The translations under genes were made by a program, and so were the position numbers. This document shows, one piece after another, positions 10,389-19,947 of a DNA stretch of 58,068 nucleotides. Under the pieces are notes generated by a model, which made no database searches, was not told where the DNA came from, and saw nothing but the letters and a program-made list of their open reading frames with translations. The stretch covers positions 1 to 58,068 of the IMG/VR virus record IMGVR_UViG_3300006947_000012. The stretch is one strand, 5' to 3'. Source of the DNA: a virus. The first letter of the stretch is position 1, and the number at the start of each line of letters is the position of its first letter.

Positions 10389-12953
10389 TTATCCTTTTTT
10401 ATCTTCTATTGTTGCTTCAATGTTTGCAATTAACTCTTCGCCCTCAACTGTTGATATATAACTTTTATTCATTAGTTGTCTAATATTATCTATACCTTTC
10501 CTCTTATCTGTGCCGGTACCGCCCGCTATAGCTTTATTAATAACTAGCATTTGATTCTCAGCAGCTTTAAGTTGTTTAGTGTCTTTAATTTTAGTACTAA
10601 TAGCGTTTCTCATGTTCTGAGATAGAGCAATACTATTTTTAAGCATACTTGCTTTTGCATCATTATTAGCTACCTGATCGTTTCTATCGTTAGTTGTGTT
10701 AGCAGTGTCCGCTCTAAACTTAGCGTCCATGTTCATTTTCTTAGCAATATTATTTTGTTTTTTCTGCAATTCTGATTCTGTTTTAGCTATAGACCTTAAC
10801 GATCCTTGCCCTGCTTTTTGTGCAGCTATGATAGATGCCATACTTTTACCAGACTCTTGGCCCGCTTTTATATTAGCAACAGTTAATTGAGAGGTTCTTT
10901 CTTTATCATCTCCTAAGTCAACTGTCTCTGGAGTGTAAGAGCCCGGTTGTATTTTCTTAGATTTAACTTTTAACTCTCCTATTTTTTTGTTTTGTTTCTG
11001 AGCGTATCTATTAGCTTTCATAATACTAGCTATCTCTATAGCGTCTGTAATATTATTCATTCCTATTCTGTCTAAGAAGTTTTTCTTTGGTTCTTTGTCG
11101 TCAGGTGTAGTTTTGGCTTTTTGGTTTTCAGGTACTATATCTCCTTCCTCATTATAGTAATCTTCCTCAGCTGCCCACTCACCGTCTTTCCAAACATCTC
11201 CAAACGCTGTGTTAACTGCCCCCTCTTTTGGCATCCACCCTCCTTTATCTGTTCCATAGTTATTCTCTGTTCTAGTTGGGTCCCACTCTAAATCTTCAGG
11301 GTTAACTCCGTGCCCAGCGGCAGATCTAGCTCTATCATCGTTCATACCATCAATTGCTCCTTGAGTTTCATCCCCCATTTTACCATCAGCTCCATACTTA
11401 GGTAATCCATACCCCTTATCTAGTAGGTCGTTTTGCACAGATCTTGTCTCATCTGTTCCGTTATTAACACCTCCATCTCCAGGTGTAACCCCTTCAACAA
11501 CAACCTCTTCAGTAACTACTTCTTCAACTTGCTCCTCTACAGTAGGTGCAAGATCATTTACTCTTAGTATATCTGAATTATCTACATCATTAAACTTCTC
11601 ATCCGGGTAGTACCAACTTCCTTTCTCCCCGTACTTCCCAGAGAAATCTTGTTTTTGCACCCTACCGTTAAAGTAATTAGTTGTAATCTGGCCTCCTCTA
11701 GCGTTATTTCCAACCATATCCTCACCTTGAGAGATAACAGAGTTATTATCCCCTCTTACAGCTCCTGCCTCAAACCCTTCTGTGTCTAACATAGCTGTAG
11801 CAAACGTCCCTGCTCTCTTCATCCAGTTTGGCACACTCCAACTACTAGCAGTAGGGTTAGTGGTTGGTCTAGGTGCCCATCTTTGTGGAATACCTGACCC
11901 ACTCCCAAAAGGATTTCCAGGTATACCTCTACCAGACATAGGTAGACGGTTTGGTATACTAGGAAGTGTTGTTCCTGGAACGCTAGGTAAATATGAAGAA
12001 GTCACAGCTGGAAAGCCTCCTGTATAGTATTCTTCTGGCATTCTTCCTCTATACCCACCATCAGCTCTCACAGTCTGTTGGTGAAGTAACTCAGATTCAG
12101 AGATACGCCCTGCTTGTGCTGCGTTTATTTCTTGTGAAGGCATTCCTCCCATAAAGTACTTTTTCATTCCTCCGTCCTCCATATATGAAAGATCCTCCAA
12201 AGCTCCCATACCTAAGTTAGCCCCTCCTGTACCATACTCCTTCATTCCTCCATAAGCATGTGTAAAACCAGCCCCTTTTAATGAGTTATGCGCCCCTTCA
12301 TTTGTAGCAGATATTGTATACCCTGTTTTAGGATTAGTCATATCATGTGTTTTGTAACCTCCGTTCTCCATATATGGATTATTTCCACCCATACCGTATT
12401 CGTTCATACCTCCATTTTCAAGGTTAAATCTTTTCGCTGTGTCAGCAGAAACTTTACTTTTATCAGGTGCTTCTCCTCTTTTTCTTTTTGCGTGTACATT
12501 GTCCCAAAATCCTCTTTTACCACCAGACCCATACTCTTTACTCATACCTCCGTTAGCCGCTATATCTAAAGGACTTCCGTCTGGGTTCATGCTTTCATTA
12601 AGCTTAGCAAATTCTTGTTTAGTTTGTTGAGGTAAAGTACCTCCATTTTCAGCTTTAGCTTGTAGGTATCTTTGAGCAATTCCATTTTTATGTGACATAT
12701 AAAATTCTTGAGGGTTACCACCATTATCATAAATAGTAGTAATAACTTCTCCGGCCTTAGCTTGTCCATTTGGAGTATATCCTCCGCCTTCTAACTCTAC
12801 ATTAGAATTACGCAGCACACCTCCTTGATTATGTCCGGCCCCGTATACTACTTGGTCCCCACCTCCAGAATCTTTAATGTACCCACCTTTTTTATATTTT
12901 ACTTGACCGCTACTGTCTAAAGCCTTTCTAAGCCTATTTTTAAAATCGCTCAT
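10389..12953 (-). CDS. Putative internal virion protein with repeated GGM-x-Y-x-x-GG motifs, 854 aa
   Basis: The N-terminal 320 residues are glycine-rich and carry a recurrent motif: NGGMSKEYGSGG at 134-145, NGGMNEYGMGG at 180-190, YGGMKEYGTGG at 234-244, DGGMKKYFMGG at 260-270, and a partial YYTGG at 309-313. The start region (KYKKGGY, then GHNQGGV around residue 40) resembles the N-termini of other large-phage structural proteins. The middle is proline-rich and low in complexity (about 315-375). Residues 503-537 resemble a peptidoglycan-binding repeat (VQNDLL, DGKMGDET). The C-terminal third is Lys/Gln/Asn-rich and likely helical. The gene lies between two other cargo candidates. I infer a virion protein ejected with DNA that may contact the cell wall. 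The function of the motif is unknown. Confidence 0.65.
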   Translation of the reverse strand: MSDFKNRLRKALDSSGQVKYKKGGYIKDSGGGDQVVYGAGHNQGGVLRNSNVELEGGGYTPNGQAKAGEVITTIYDNGGNPQEFYMSHKNGIAQRYLQAKAENGGTLPQQTKQEFAKLNESMNPDGSPLDIAANGGMSKEYGSGGKRGFWDNVHAKRKRGEAPDKSKVSADTAKRFNLENGGMNEYGMGGNNPYMENGGYKTHDMTNPKTGYTISATNEGAHNSLKGAGFTHAYGGMKEYGTGGANLGMGALEDLSYMEDGGMKKYFMGGMPSQEINAAQAGRISESELLHQQTVRADGGYRGRMPEEYYTGGFPAVTSSYLPSVPGTTLPSIPNRLPMSGRGIPGNPFGSGSGIPQRWAPRPTTNPTASSWSVPNWMKRAGTFATAMLDTEGFEAGAVRGDNNSVISQGEDMVGNNARGGQITTNYFNGRVQKQDFSGKYGEKGSWYYPDEKFNDVDNSDILRVNDLAPTVEEQVEEVVTEEVVVEGVTPGDGGVNNGTDETRSVQNDLLDKGYGLPKYGADGKMGDETQGAIDGMNDDRARSAAGHGVNPEDLEWDPTRTENNYGTDKGGWMPKEGAVNTAFGDVWKDGEWAAEEDYYNEEGDIVPENQKAKTTPDDKEPKKNFLDRIGMNNITDAIEIASIMKANRYAQKQNKKIGELKVKSKKIQPGSYTPETVDLGDDKERTSQLTVANIKAGQESGKSMASIIAAQKAGQGSLRSIAKTESELQKKQNNIAKKMNMDAKFRADTANTTNDRNDQVANNDAKASMLKNSIALSQNMRNAISTKIKDTKQLKAAENQMLVINKAIAGGTGTDKRKGIDNIRQLMNKSYISTVEGEELIANIEATIEDKKG
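12015..12554 (-). repeat. Degenerate protein-level repeat: GGM-x-x-Y-x-x-GG, four copies plus one partial
   Basis: Within the 854-residue gene, an 11-12 residue motif recurs at irregular spacing of roughly 25-55 residues. The constant positions are GGM, an aromatic (Tyr) and a closing GG. The spacers differ in sequence and length, so this is not a recent tandem duplication. Confidence 0.7.
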
Positions 12954-12965
12954 TATTTATTATTA

Positions 12966-14141
12966 TTATATGTTATATTTAAAACCTCCTAGTGCGCCTG
13001 AACCATAAACAGCTCTTTTACCATATCTTGATTTTTGAGATCCCTGTGCTTTAGAATTAGCTAGTACGTCTGCAGTATGCTCATTTTCTAATTTAGTTTG
13101 TGCTTTTGTTAATTTTCTTTTTTCTTTTCCAGCTTCTCTTTTTAACTTATTTCTTCTAGCCCATTGAGACCCTATATCGAATATTTGCATTCCAGCCCCT
13201 ATCCAATCAAAGGTAACTAAATCTAAAGCTAAACTAGCTACATCAGTTCCAACTTCTGCTGCAGTATACGTAGAATCATCATTATCATCGCTTAAGTAAT
13301 GTAACCCCAGGTCAACAGGCACTGTCCAAAGACCTCCTGACACAGGAGCTGTCGCACTTCCTGCAACTTTACCTCCTACATCTGTTGCTACATCTGTTGC
13401 TACATCTGTTGCTACATCTGTTGCTACTTTCCCTACTACTTCATTAGTAGCTTTATCTACTACTTGGTCTCCAACTGCCTTATAGAATTCAGAATTATAA
13501 CTTGCATTAACCCCAGAAATAGTGCCTGAAGGAATTGCTGAGCTTGCAGCTTCTATAGTATTAATGCCAGATTCAAGCTCTGGATAGTAGGTTTCTCCTT
13601 GTGGGACAGCGAAACTTTGAGGCTCAGTTTTTGCACTACTTACCTGAGGGTTAGCTGCTTCATATCTCATATTAGCGTCTGATAAACCTTGGTCAGTAGC
13701 ATATTGCCCTATACCTCCAGGATCATTTAATGTTGCTGAGCTTGCGTCATACCCCCCACTTAAATCTCTTGTAAATTCTGGAGATACATCTCCCCTACCC
13801 GTGAATTTATCCGTTATTGAGGAATTAATATTATTTCTATAGGATTTACCATTATCTCCTTTCCCAGAAAGACTAAAATTAATACCACTTTTTATTTGGG
13901 ATTGAAGTGCCTTGTTTTCTTGTATTTTCTGATTAGAAAGTTGGAGATTAGTTTTATAATCTGAAATTAGTACTTCTTGATTTTGATTATAAGTATTAGT
14001 AGTAGCAGTTTGTAAAGCGTTGATTCGTTCCGCATCAGCTTGGGCCTCATAAGTATTAGACCCATAGTCTGAGAACCCATATCCACCAGTATTATATTGT
14101 TTACGTATTTTTTTAGGTGTGTATTTTGATTTATAATTCAT
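12966..14141 (-). CDS. Putative internal virion protein with KQYNTGG N-terminal motif, 391 aa
   Basis: The frame could start 30 bases further upstream inside the muzzle gene. I chose the ATG at 14141 (MNYKSKYTPKK) because it lies one base after the muzzle stop. Residues 14-20 read KQYNTGG, and the C-terminus (VYGSG then GGFKY) has a related glycine/aromatic pattern. The N-terminal half is Asn/Gln/Ser-rich. Residues about 230-265 contain a perfect four-residue VATD repeat followed by a small-residue-rich, membrane-seeking segment. A basic, helical C-terminal region (RRNKLKREAGKEKRKLTKAQ) precedes the end. I do not recognise a fold. Its position directly after the muzzle gene fits a cargo protein that interacts with the tail lumen or host membrane on ejection. 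Confidence 0.6.
   Translation of the reverse strand: MNYKSKYTPKKIRKQYNTGGYGFSDYGSNTYEAQADAERINALQTATTNTYNQNQEVLISDYKTNLQLSNQKIQENKALQSQIKSGINFSLSGKGDNGKSYRNNINSSITDKFTGRGDVSPEFTRDLSGGYDASSATLNDPGGIGQYATDQGLSDANMRYEAANPQVSSAKTEPQSFAVPQGETYYPELESGINTIEAASSAIPSGTISGVNASYNSEFYKAVGDQVVDKATNEVVGKVATDVATDVATDVATDVGGKVAGSATAPVSGGLWTVPVDLGLHYLSDDNDDSTYTAAEVGTDVASLALDLVTFDWIGAGMQIFDIGSQWARRNKLKREAGKEKRKLTKAQTKLENEHTADVLANSKAQGSQKSRYGKRAVYGSGALGGFKYNI
13378..13427 (-). repeat. 12-bp tandem repeat, about four copies (VATD)n
   Basis: The plus strand shows the unit tctgttgctaca repeated about four times without interruption, encoding Val-Ala-Thr-Asp on the minus strand. The copies are almost identical at DNA level, so expansion or contraction would keep the reading frame. 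Confidence 0.9.
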
Positions 14142-14142
14142 T

Positions 14143-17100
14143 TTATCTATATGTTTTACGTTTTGACGCACCTGCAGAATGCAAAGTTACTAAAAATTTT
14201 CCAGTATTACTAGCAATATCATTATTTCTATTCTGCACTAGTCTTACAGCTATCCATTTATCTACAAACTTTCTTCTCGTATTCCAAACTTTAGAACCTA
14301 AAGAGTTTAATTGTATATTAATATCTGCTAATAATAAATTTGTTGATAAGATAGGGTTGTCTATAGGAGCATCTAAAGTAGTATTAGCTGTCAGAGTGCT
14401 TTGATTTCTATCGTCTCTAAACCCGTTAACATACCAAGTTCTTTCTTTTCTTCTTACATTTGCAGTAGACCAAAGTTGATTATTAGTTCCTTCAGGTTCT
14501 ATCAGAGTAGCTCCCCCTGTTAATTGATGACTATTATACACATAGAAATAATCAAATCCTGAATCATGCACTTCATGCCTTACTCCGCCCTCATCGTTAG
14601 ATGGCACCTCTATGTCTGCAGTATAGTAAAAATTAGAATATAATTTATTATCATCAGGCGCTTCATTATCTATATATTCAAATACTATATCATAGTCCAC
14701 GCCATAGTATCTTCCTATATTATAAAGAACACCCGCACTATTTCCTTTAGGTAAATTTGCAAGAGAACTACCTCTTTCATGGTTATGCTCATACAACTTT
14801 GACCCAAAAAAGCCGTAAAAATTAGTGGTAGTGTAAAAATACGTGTTAGGGTAAAAATCGTGCAGAGATCCCCATATTTTTAAAGCTGGATAATAAGATA
14901 TTGTCCAAGATGCATCTTCAAAATAAATAGCATCATCCCAATCAATAAGATCGGCAGTGTCAGTATTTATAAAGTGCCTAGAGTACTCGTTCCAATCTAA
15001 ATCCCCTGCTGTATGCAAACTTATAAATGCATCTGTAGGCATTTTATCTAACTTAGTTAAAATAAATCTAGCATACTTAGGGTCCCATGTAGATATTATA
15101 CCTATACCTATAGTGGGTATATCTATATTAGATGGAAGTCCATACTCCAATAACGACCAAGATGTTAATCTTCTTAGTAAAAACTCTTTTAACCCGTAGT
15201 TAGAGACTTCCTCTAACTCCTTAGCTAGTAAAAAAACTTTACCTGTCATCTTATCTACGGAAAAATGTCCATACCTACTTGTAGCAACACTAAACTGTGA
15301 TAAAGTACCACCGTACCCTCTGTCCGTGAACAACACTTCGTCTGGCTCATTTTCAAATAAATCACCACTCCCAAGAGCTACTGATGAAGTATCTGATAGG
15401 TTAAGATCTTCTTTACCTTTTGTTTTAAGTAGGGATCTTTCTAGAATAGGTAGCAGTACATTATCAAAAGACGATAGGTTCCATAACTCTCCTCTGTTTC
15501 TAGGCAGGTCCCTGTATTGTTCTGGCTTATACGTTCTAAAATTATCTACAAGACCTTCCCGGTTGTGCTTAACACTTCTAATAATTCTTGTTGGATAATC
15601 CGCTATTGAGGCTGTTACGTTCAGGTGATCAAAAGGTATAGTACCTTTTATGTCATTTAACGAATCCATAGTTGTATCATAACTAAAAATTCTAAAGGAG
15701 TTTACAAAATTATTATTTTGTTTAGAAGACTCGCGTTTAACAAGAGGATAAAAATCTTCATTATCATTTCCTAGAGAATATCTTTGGGAGATATTTACTT
15801 TAGACTCTGTTATATACATCTGCTGACAGTAATCTGTAGATGTTTTTCCTGAAACCGCTCCTAAATAGCCATAAGAATAATGTGTGTACCACTCTGTTGC
15901 TGGCCAAAGACCGCTCTGAGGATGCTTCCAACCCTCTTGCTGCATATGTCGTGTTTCTGTATAGTAATCTATAAATGTATCCCCTCCAAATATGATGTCT
16001 GCATTACTGGCTGGTGTAGGGGTGCCTGTCATATTAACATAAGAAGAAGAATTTATAGTAGACACATCATGAGTATATCCTGTGTATATTAAACTGTACT
16101 GACTGCTAAAAGGAGAGTATACATCTGGAATGTATTTATGCACTCCACCATATGCATGATATTGAGCTATATGGCTGTGCTGGTCATATGACTGGTATGT
16201 ATCATTACTGTGGGTTGTAGCGCGCCATTGCTCAGCAATTACCCATCCTTCCTCCCATGTATTCCCACCTTGACCGTTAGGTTTACCTATAGATAACGCA
16301 TAAGTAGTTGTACCACAACCTCCAACAGTAAAATTCTGCAGACCTACATCCCATGCGCCATTACCAAATAAATCATAATCCTGTAGACCAACATTAAGAG
16401 CCGCGTTAACCATGTCCTTAGTAAAACATGAAGTTGCAGGACCACAATTCATATACGTAGCTCGGTTTTGAGTTTGGTATACATTTTTAACTGTCCTACC
16501 CATATCTAAAGACCATATAGGTCTATTAGCGTACAAAAAAGTAGTTTGACATCCTCCTATATTATTTACGTTTGTGCTTGTACCAGGAATAGAAACAGTT
16601 TCATTACTCTTTATATTATATTTTGCTTTTAATGATCTTATATTAGGAACTTTGCCTGGCGCTATACCAACAACATCATAGTCAGGCCCTGGTAAACTAT
16701 TACCAGTTTTTGATGCATAGTGCTCATAAGGCATACGCGTCCAGTCTAAAAACCAAGATATTTTATTAGTACTAGAATAATCTAGGCCTGTCTCATCACT
16801 TCTAAGAATAGTTACTCCTGCCATACGGCCATTGGTATCATCTGTCCTTCCTATCCTTAAATGTCTAGTTATTTTTATATAATCTATCCCAGAAATATCA
16901 GGATCACTCACCCGCATGTGAAGACCGTTAAAAGTCATACACTCTCCTTTAGCAGCCCAATCATCTCTGTCCAGATACCCACTCCACTTAGTAGTTTTAA
17001 CGTCATTGTACGGGGCGTGGGTACAGCTAAAAGGCGTTGCGACTACAGATCCTCCTAAATCTGGCGGGGACTGTATCATATATTCTAAACAAGGTAGTCC

Positions 17101-19068
17101 AAAAGTAGCAAAATTTAAATAGCACGGACCGTTAACAGGAACATTAGATATTGAGTTATCGTAACTGCTGTAAGTGTCGTAAGTGGTCTCTGAATAACCC
17201 CATGTAGAATTAGACGGCCCACTATGATAGCTGGGGGTAAAATTAAACACTCCTGTGTCTACAACAGTAGTATTGATCTCCTCTCGTTTAGCGTAGTATA
17301 TTTTAAAAGCTTTTACTTTACCTATTAATTCATCAGGAATAGCTACATTCCTAACTTGAAACCCTAAAGGATTCATTACAGTATCACTATTATTAGAATT
17401 AGTTGTTGCGTATATATGGTTAGATCCTTCCTGAAGAGCTGATGAAGGAAAATGGTGGTGCCTTACAGGTGTATTACGTAAATCTTCCTGCGCTACCCCG
17501 TCCTTATCCCGGGCCACATAATTAATATTGTTAGGGTAGTCTTCTCCTTCGTTTTCCCAGTACCCCATACCTGTAGCATTACCCCAAGCACTTCTTGTAG
17601 TAACCTTACCTATCATAGGGTTATTTAGATCGCCACTTTCAGTAGTAGCAGGGATTGGAGTACTACCATTAACATCGTCTACACGATGATTCTCTTTTAA
17701 GGTTGTTCCTGAAGTTGAATGTATAGCATAAGCAGCTGGTATATTATCCGCACTCCTACCTGGTATATGATACGCTACAGTTTCATTACCATCATTCATA
17801 ACCCAAGTTATATAAAAAGCATAAACCTCGTCTCTTTGGTATCCTTTGTATTTAGTAGTATGCTCAGCGTCCCTGCCAGGAGCGGATAGTACATCCCACT
17901 CTACACTTTCTCCATTAATAATAGTAGCATCGTCAAAAGATGGATTTGCTTCAGCAGCGTGTATTGTTATATTGCAGGCATATCGTTGATAATTAATATC
18001 TGGTTGTTTTCTAACTAAATTACCCCAGTATAATACATCATCTACCTGAGCAACTGTTTTAGCTCTAATGTAACTTTGTCTAGGAATTTGTATATCATCT
18101 AACAACTCTGTAGAACTCACCTCTGTTCCTGTATAAGTTATATTTAAATTCTGCCCACTACTATATGGTTTATCAGACAGTCGTATAGCAGTATAGGATC
18201 CGTTAACATTTAGTATAATAGCGGGTCTTATAAATGCATAATTAGGATCTAAATTAGATACATCCCAAGATATACCCTTACCTGTAGGAATTCCCCCTTC
18301 ATTTCCACCGTAAGAACTTCCTGGGTAGGCAGCTGCAGATCCTCCTGAAGATACAAACCCATTAGTAGTTGTTCCAGTATACCCTACATCTACCTTAGCT
18401 TGATTTTCACTAGCTACATTTATATATGTAGTGTTAGACACATTAATATAATTAGTTGGAGTTCCTTCTAAGTTTACATATGCTACTGCCAAAGTATATG
18501 CCCCTGTAAGAAGCCCTCCCCCAATAATAGTTTTAAAGTCTATAATGGGGATTTTATCCACGTTTGGGAATACGTACAGAGTAGCCAAATCAAAAACAGT
18601 ACCTGTAGTTGGTGGGTTATACAACCGTATAAATTTCATCTCTGAATTATCATCAGTCCAATATATAGAAACCTTATTAGTGGAATCTATTTTATATGTT
18701 CCCTGTATAGGGTGCGTTCGTCTAAAGTTTAATGATTCTTGACCTGAAGAAGCTTGCGCAGAATCGTTAAATATTATAGTATAAGAATTAGATACCACAT
18801 CAAATAAACCAATTTCAGAAGTACCTATGGCGGTAACAGGATTTGTAAGGTCTGGTCTAACTGAGAATATAACTACAGTATCATCATGAAGAACAATAGA
18901 CCCCACAGCGTGATACCCATTAGATATATTTGCTACCTTTATAGTTCCGTGCTCAGACTGAATTGATCCTGAATTAGGTGGTATAACTATATTTTTAGCA
19001 TATCTCCAAGTTCCTACAGGTTGATCTACAGGGTTGGTATCTCTATGCATTCCTTTTAAAAATTTCAT
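14143..19068 (-). CDS. Muzzle-like tail hub / stabilisation protein, 1641 aa
   Basis: The N-terminus (MKFLKGMHRDTNP, then GTWRYAKNIVI and a SEHGT segment) matches the pattern of phage tail hub or stabilisation proteins of podoviruses, in which an R-x-A-x-N element and an E-x-G element follow within the first 60 residues. These are the crAss-like muzzle and the T7 gp12 / P22 gp10-like tail proteins. The rest is beta-rich, with many Tyr, Trp, Asn and Gly and few charged helices, as expected for a large beta-propeller-type tube protein. It is longer than the P22 or T7 counterparts but in the range of crAss-like muzzles. It follows three neck or ring-like genes with 1-30 base spacing and precedes the cargo genes. 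I infer that it forms the distal part of the short tail channel. Confidence 0.8.
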   Translation of the reverse strand: MKFLKGMHRDTNPVDQPVGTWRYAKNIVIPPNSGSIQSEHGTIKVANISNGYHAVGSIVLHDDTVVIFSVRPDLTNPVTAIGTSEIGLFDVVSNSYTIIFNDSAQASSGQESLNFRRTHPIQGTYKIDSTNKVSIYWTDDNSEMKFIRLYNPPTTGTVFDLATLYVFPNVDKIPIIDFKTIIGGGLLTGAYTLAVAYVNLEGTPTNYINVSNTTYINVASENQAKVDVGYTGTTTNGFVSSGGSAAAYPGSSYGGNEGGIPTGKGISWDVSNLDPNYAFIRPAIILNVNGSYTAIRLSDKPYSSGQNLNITYTGTEVSSTELLDDIQIPRQSYIRAKTVAQVDDVLYWGNLVRKQPDINYQRYACNITIHAAEANPSFDDATIINGESVEWDVLSAPGRDAEHTTKYKGYQRDEVYAFYITWVMNDGNETVAYHIPGRSADNIPAAYAIHSTSGTTLKENHRVDDVNGSTPIPATTESGDLNNPMIGKVTTRSAWGNATGMGYWENEGEDYPNNINYVARDKDGVAQEDLRNTPVRHHHFPSSALQEGSNHIYATTNSNNSDTVMNPLGFQVRNVAIPDELIGKVKAFKIYYAKREEINTTVVDTGVFNFTPSYHSGPSNSTWGYSETTYDTYSSYDNSISNVPVNGPCYLNFATFGLPCLEYMIQSPPDLGGSVVATPFSCTHAPYNDVKTTKWSGYLDRDDWAAKGECMTFNGLHMRVSDPDISGIDYIKITRHLRIGRTDDTNGRMAGVTILRSDETGLDYSSTNKISWFLDWTRMPYEHYASKTGNSLPGPDYDVVGIAPGKVPNIRSLKAKYNIKSNETVSIPGTSTNVNNIGGCQTTFLYANRPIWSLDMGRTVKNVYQTQNRATYMNCGPATSCFTKDMVNAALNVGLQDYDLFGNGAWDVGLQNFTVGGCGTTTYALSIGKPNGQGGNTWEEGWVIAEQWRATTHSNDTYQSYDQHSHIAQYHAYGGVHKYIPDVYSPFSSQYSLIYTGYTHDVSTINSSSYVNMTGTPTPASNADIIFGGDTFIDYYTETRHMQQEGWKHPQSGLWPATEWYTHYSYGYLGAVSGKTSTDYCQQMYITESKVNISQRYSLGNDNEDFYPLVKRESSKQNNNFVNSFRIFSYDTTMDSLNDIKGTIPFDHLNVTASIADYPTRIIRSVKHNREGLVDNFRTYKPEQYRDLPRNRGELWNLSSFDNVLLPILERSLLKTKGKEDLNLSDTSSVALGSGDLFENEPDEVLFTDRGYGGTLSQFSVATSRYGHFSVDKMTGKVFLLAKELEEVSNYGLKEFLLRRLTSWSLLEYGLPSNIDIPTIGIGIISTWDPKYARFILTKLDKMPTDAFISLHTAGDLDWNEYSRHFINTDTADLIDWDDAIYFEDASWTISYYPALKIWGSLHDFYPNTYFYTTTNFYGFFGSKLYEHNHERGSSLANLPKGNSAGVLYNIGRYYGVDYDIVFEYIDNEAPDDNKLYSNFYYTADIEVPSNDEGGVRHEVHDSGFDYFYVYNSHQLTGGATLIEPEGTNNQLWSTANVRRKERTWYVNGFRDDRNQSTLTANTTLDAPIDNPILSTNLLLADINIQLNSLGSKVWNTRRKFVDKWIAVRLVQNRNNDIASNTGKFLVTLHSAGASKRKTYR

Positions 19069-19069
19069 A

Positions 19070-19900
19070 TTATAAATCTAATTTTCTACTTAGTTGTTCT
19101 CTTGTATTTAATTGCTCAAAGTTACTGTCATGTGCGCTCATGTCTGGAACCATCCTAACCCATTGATTCATAAAGCTTTCCATCCTATCAATGTCAGGAT
19201 AGTTAGCTGAATTCCTAGCCTGTGTGCAATAATATTTCCATTGACCTTCAGCCATAGCATAGTCTATTCCATTAGGTTTTGAATTTGGATCTCCTAGTAA
19301 TAATTTTTTATATACATACCAAAACATAGCTTCTTTAAAACTAATGTCATTTGGTACCATTGGGTAACATTCTTCATCTGTTGGGAATGCCATATAACTT
19401 AAGCATATAGTACCTGTTATAAAAGATGTTTTTATTTTACCTCCATTTATAAAATACGATTCTTTACCGCTAGCATTTCTATTTATACATTTATCACAGT
19501 GCAAGGATACAGGAAATTCTGAAGTAGAGTAAGCTAAAGGAGTTAGTTGATCTGGGTTTTTCCAGTACATGCTCTCTAATATTGCTAACCTTGAATTTAA
19601 TTTAAATAATTCTGAGTTAACTTCTTGTGTAGGATCTGCATCTAGTAAAGCTTTTATAGAAGCTATCTGAGTTGTTATAAGGTTTAATTCAGAACTTGTA
19701 CTGCTTGTTATTGATTCGTTTATACCAACTAAATTAATATAATATAAATCAGAAGGTAAACATGTAGTATACTCTGAAACAGTTAAAGTGCACACTTTCT
19801 TTTCTAGTTGAGGGGCTGCCCCTATATGTTCTAAAGCTTCTCCAATCCATTCTACAGCATCGTCTACCCAGTTATCATTACTAAGTTTCAGATCTCTCAT
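19070..19900 (-). CDS. Putative ring/neck protein, 276 aa
   Basis: The frame extends upstream to a GTG at 19918, but the ATG at 19900 (MRDLKLSNDNW) is preceded by an AGGA element at a suitable distance, so I prefer it. The N-terminus has an amphipathic segment DDAVEWIGEALEHIG typical of small head-to-tail connector proteins conserved next to the muzzle in Bacteroidota phages. Four cysteines are visible, two as CDKC near the middle. The C-terminal half is helical with several aromatic residues (AMFWYVYKKLLLGDP). There is no enzyme motif. The stop lies one base before the muzzle start, implying coordinated translation. I infer a ring protein between portal and muzzle. The exact ring position cannot be told from sequence. 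Confidence 0.6.
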   Translation of the reverse strand: MRDLKLSNDNWVDDAVEWIGEALEHIGAAPQLEKKVCTLTVSEYTTCLPSDLYYINLVGINESITSSTSSELNLITTQIASIKALLDADPTQEVNSELFKLNSRLAILESMYWKNPDQLTPLAYSTSEFPVSLHCDKCINRNASGKESYFINGGKIKTSFITGTICLSYMAFPTDEECYPMVPNDISFKEAMFWYVYKKLLLGDPNSKPNGIDYAMAEGQWKYYCTQARNSANYPDIDRMESFMNQWVRMVPDMSAHDSNFEQLNTREQLSRKLDL

Positions 19901-19947
19901 GATTTTCCTGATAATCACTTTGGATGATATATTGTTATATACTGCAA

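Noticed and set aside
14142-14171. Upstream in-frame start for the 391-aa cargo candidate
   Set aside because: It would overlap the muzzle gene by 29 bases; the ATG at 14141 directly after the muzzle stop is more economical.
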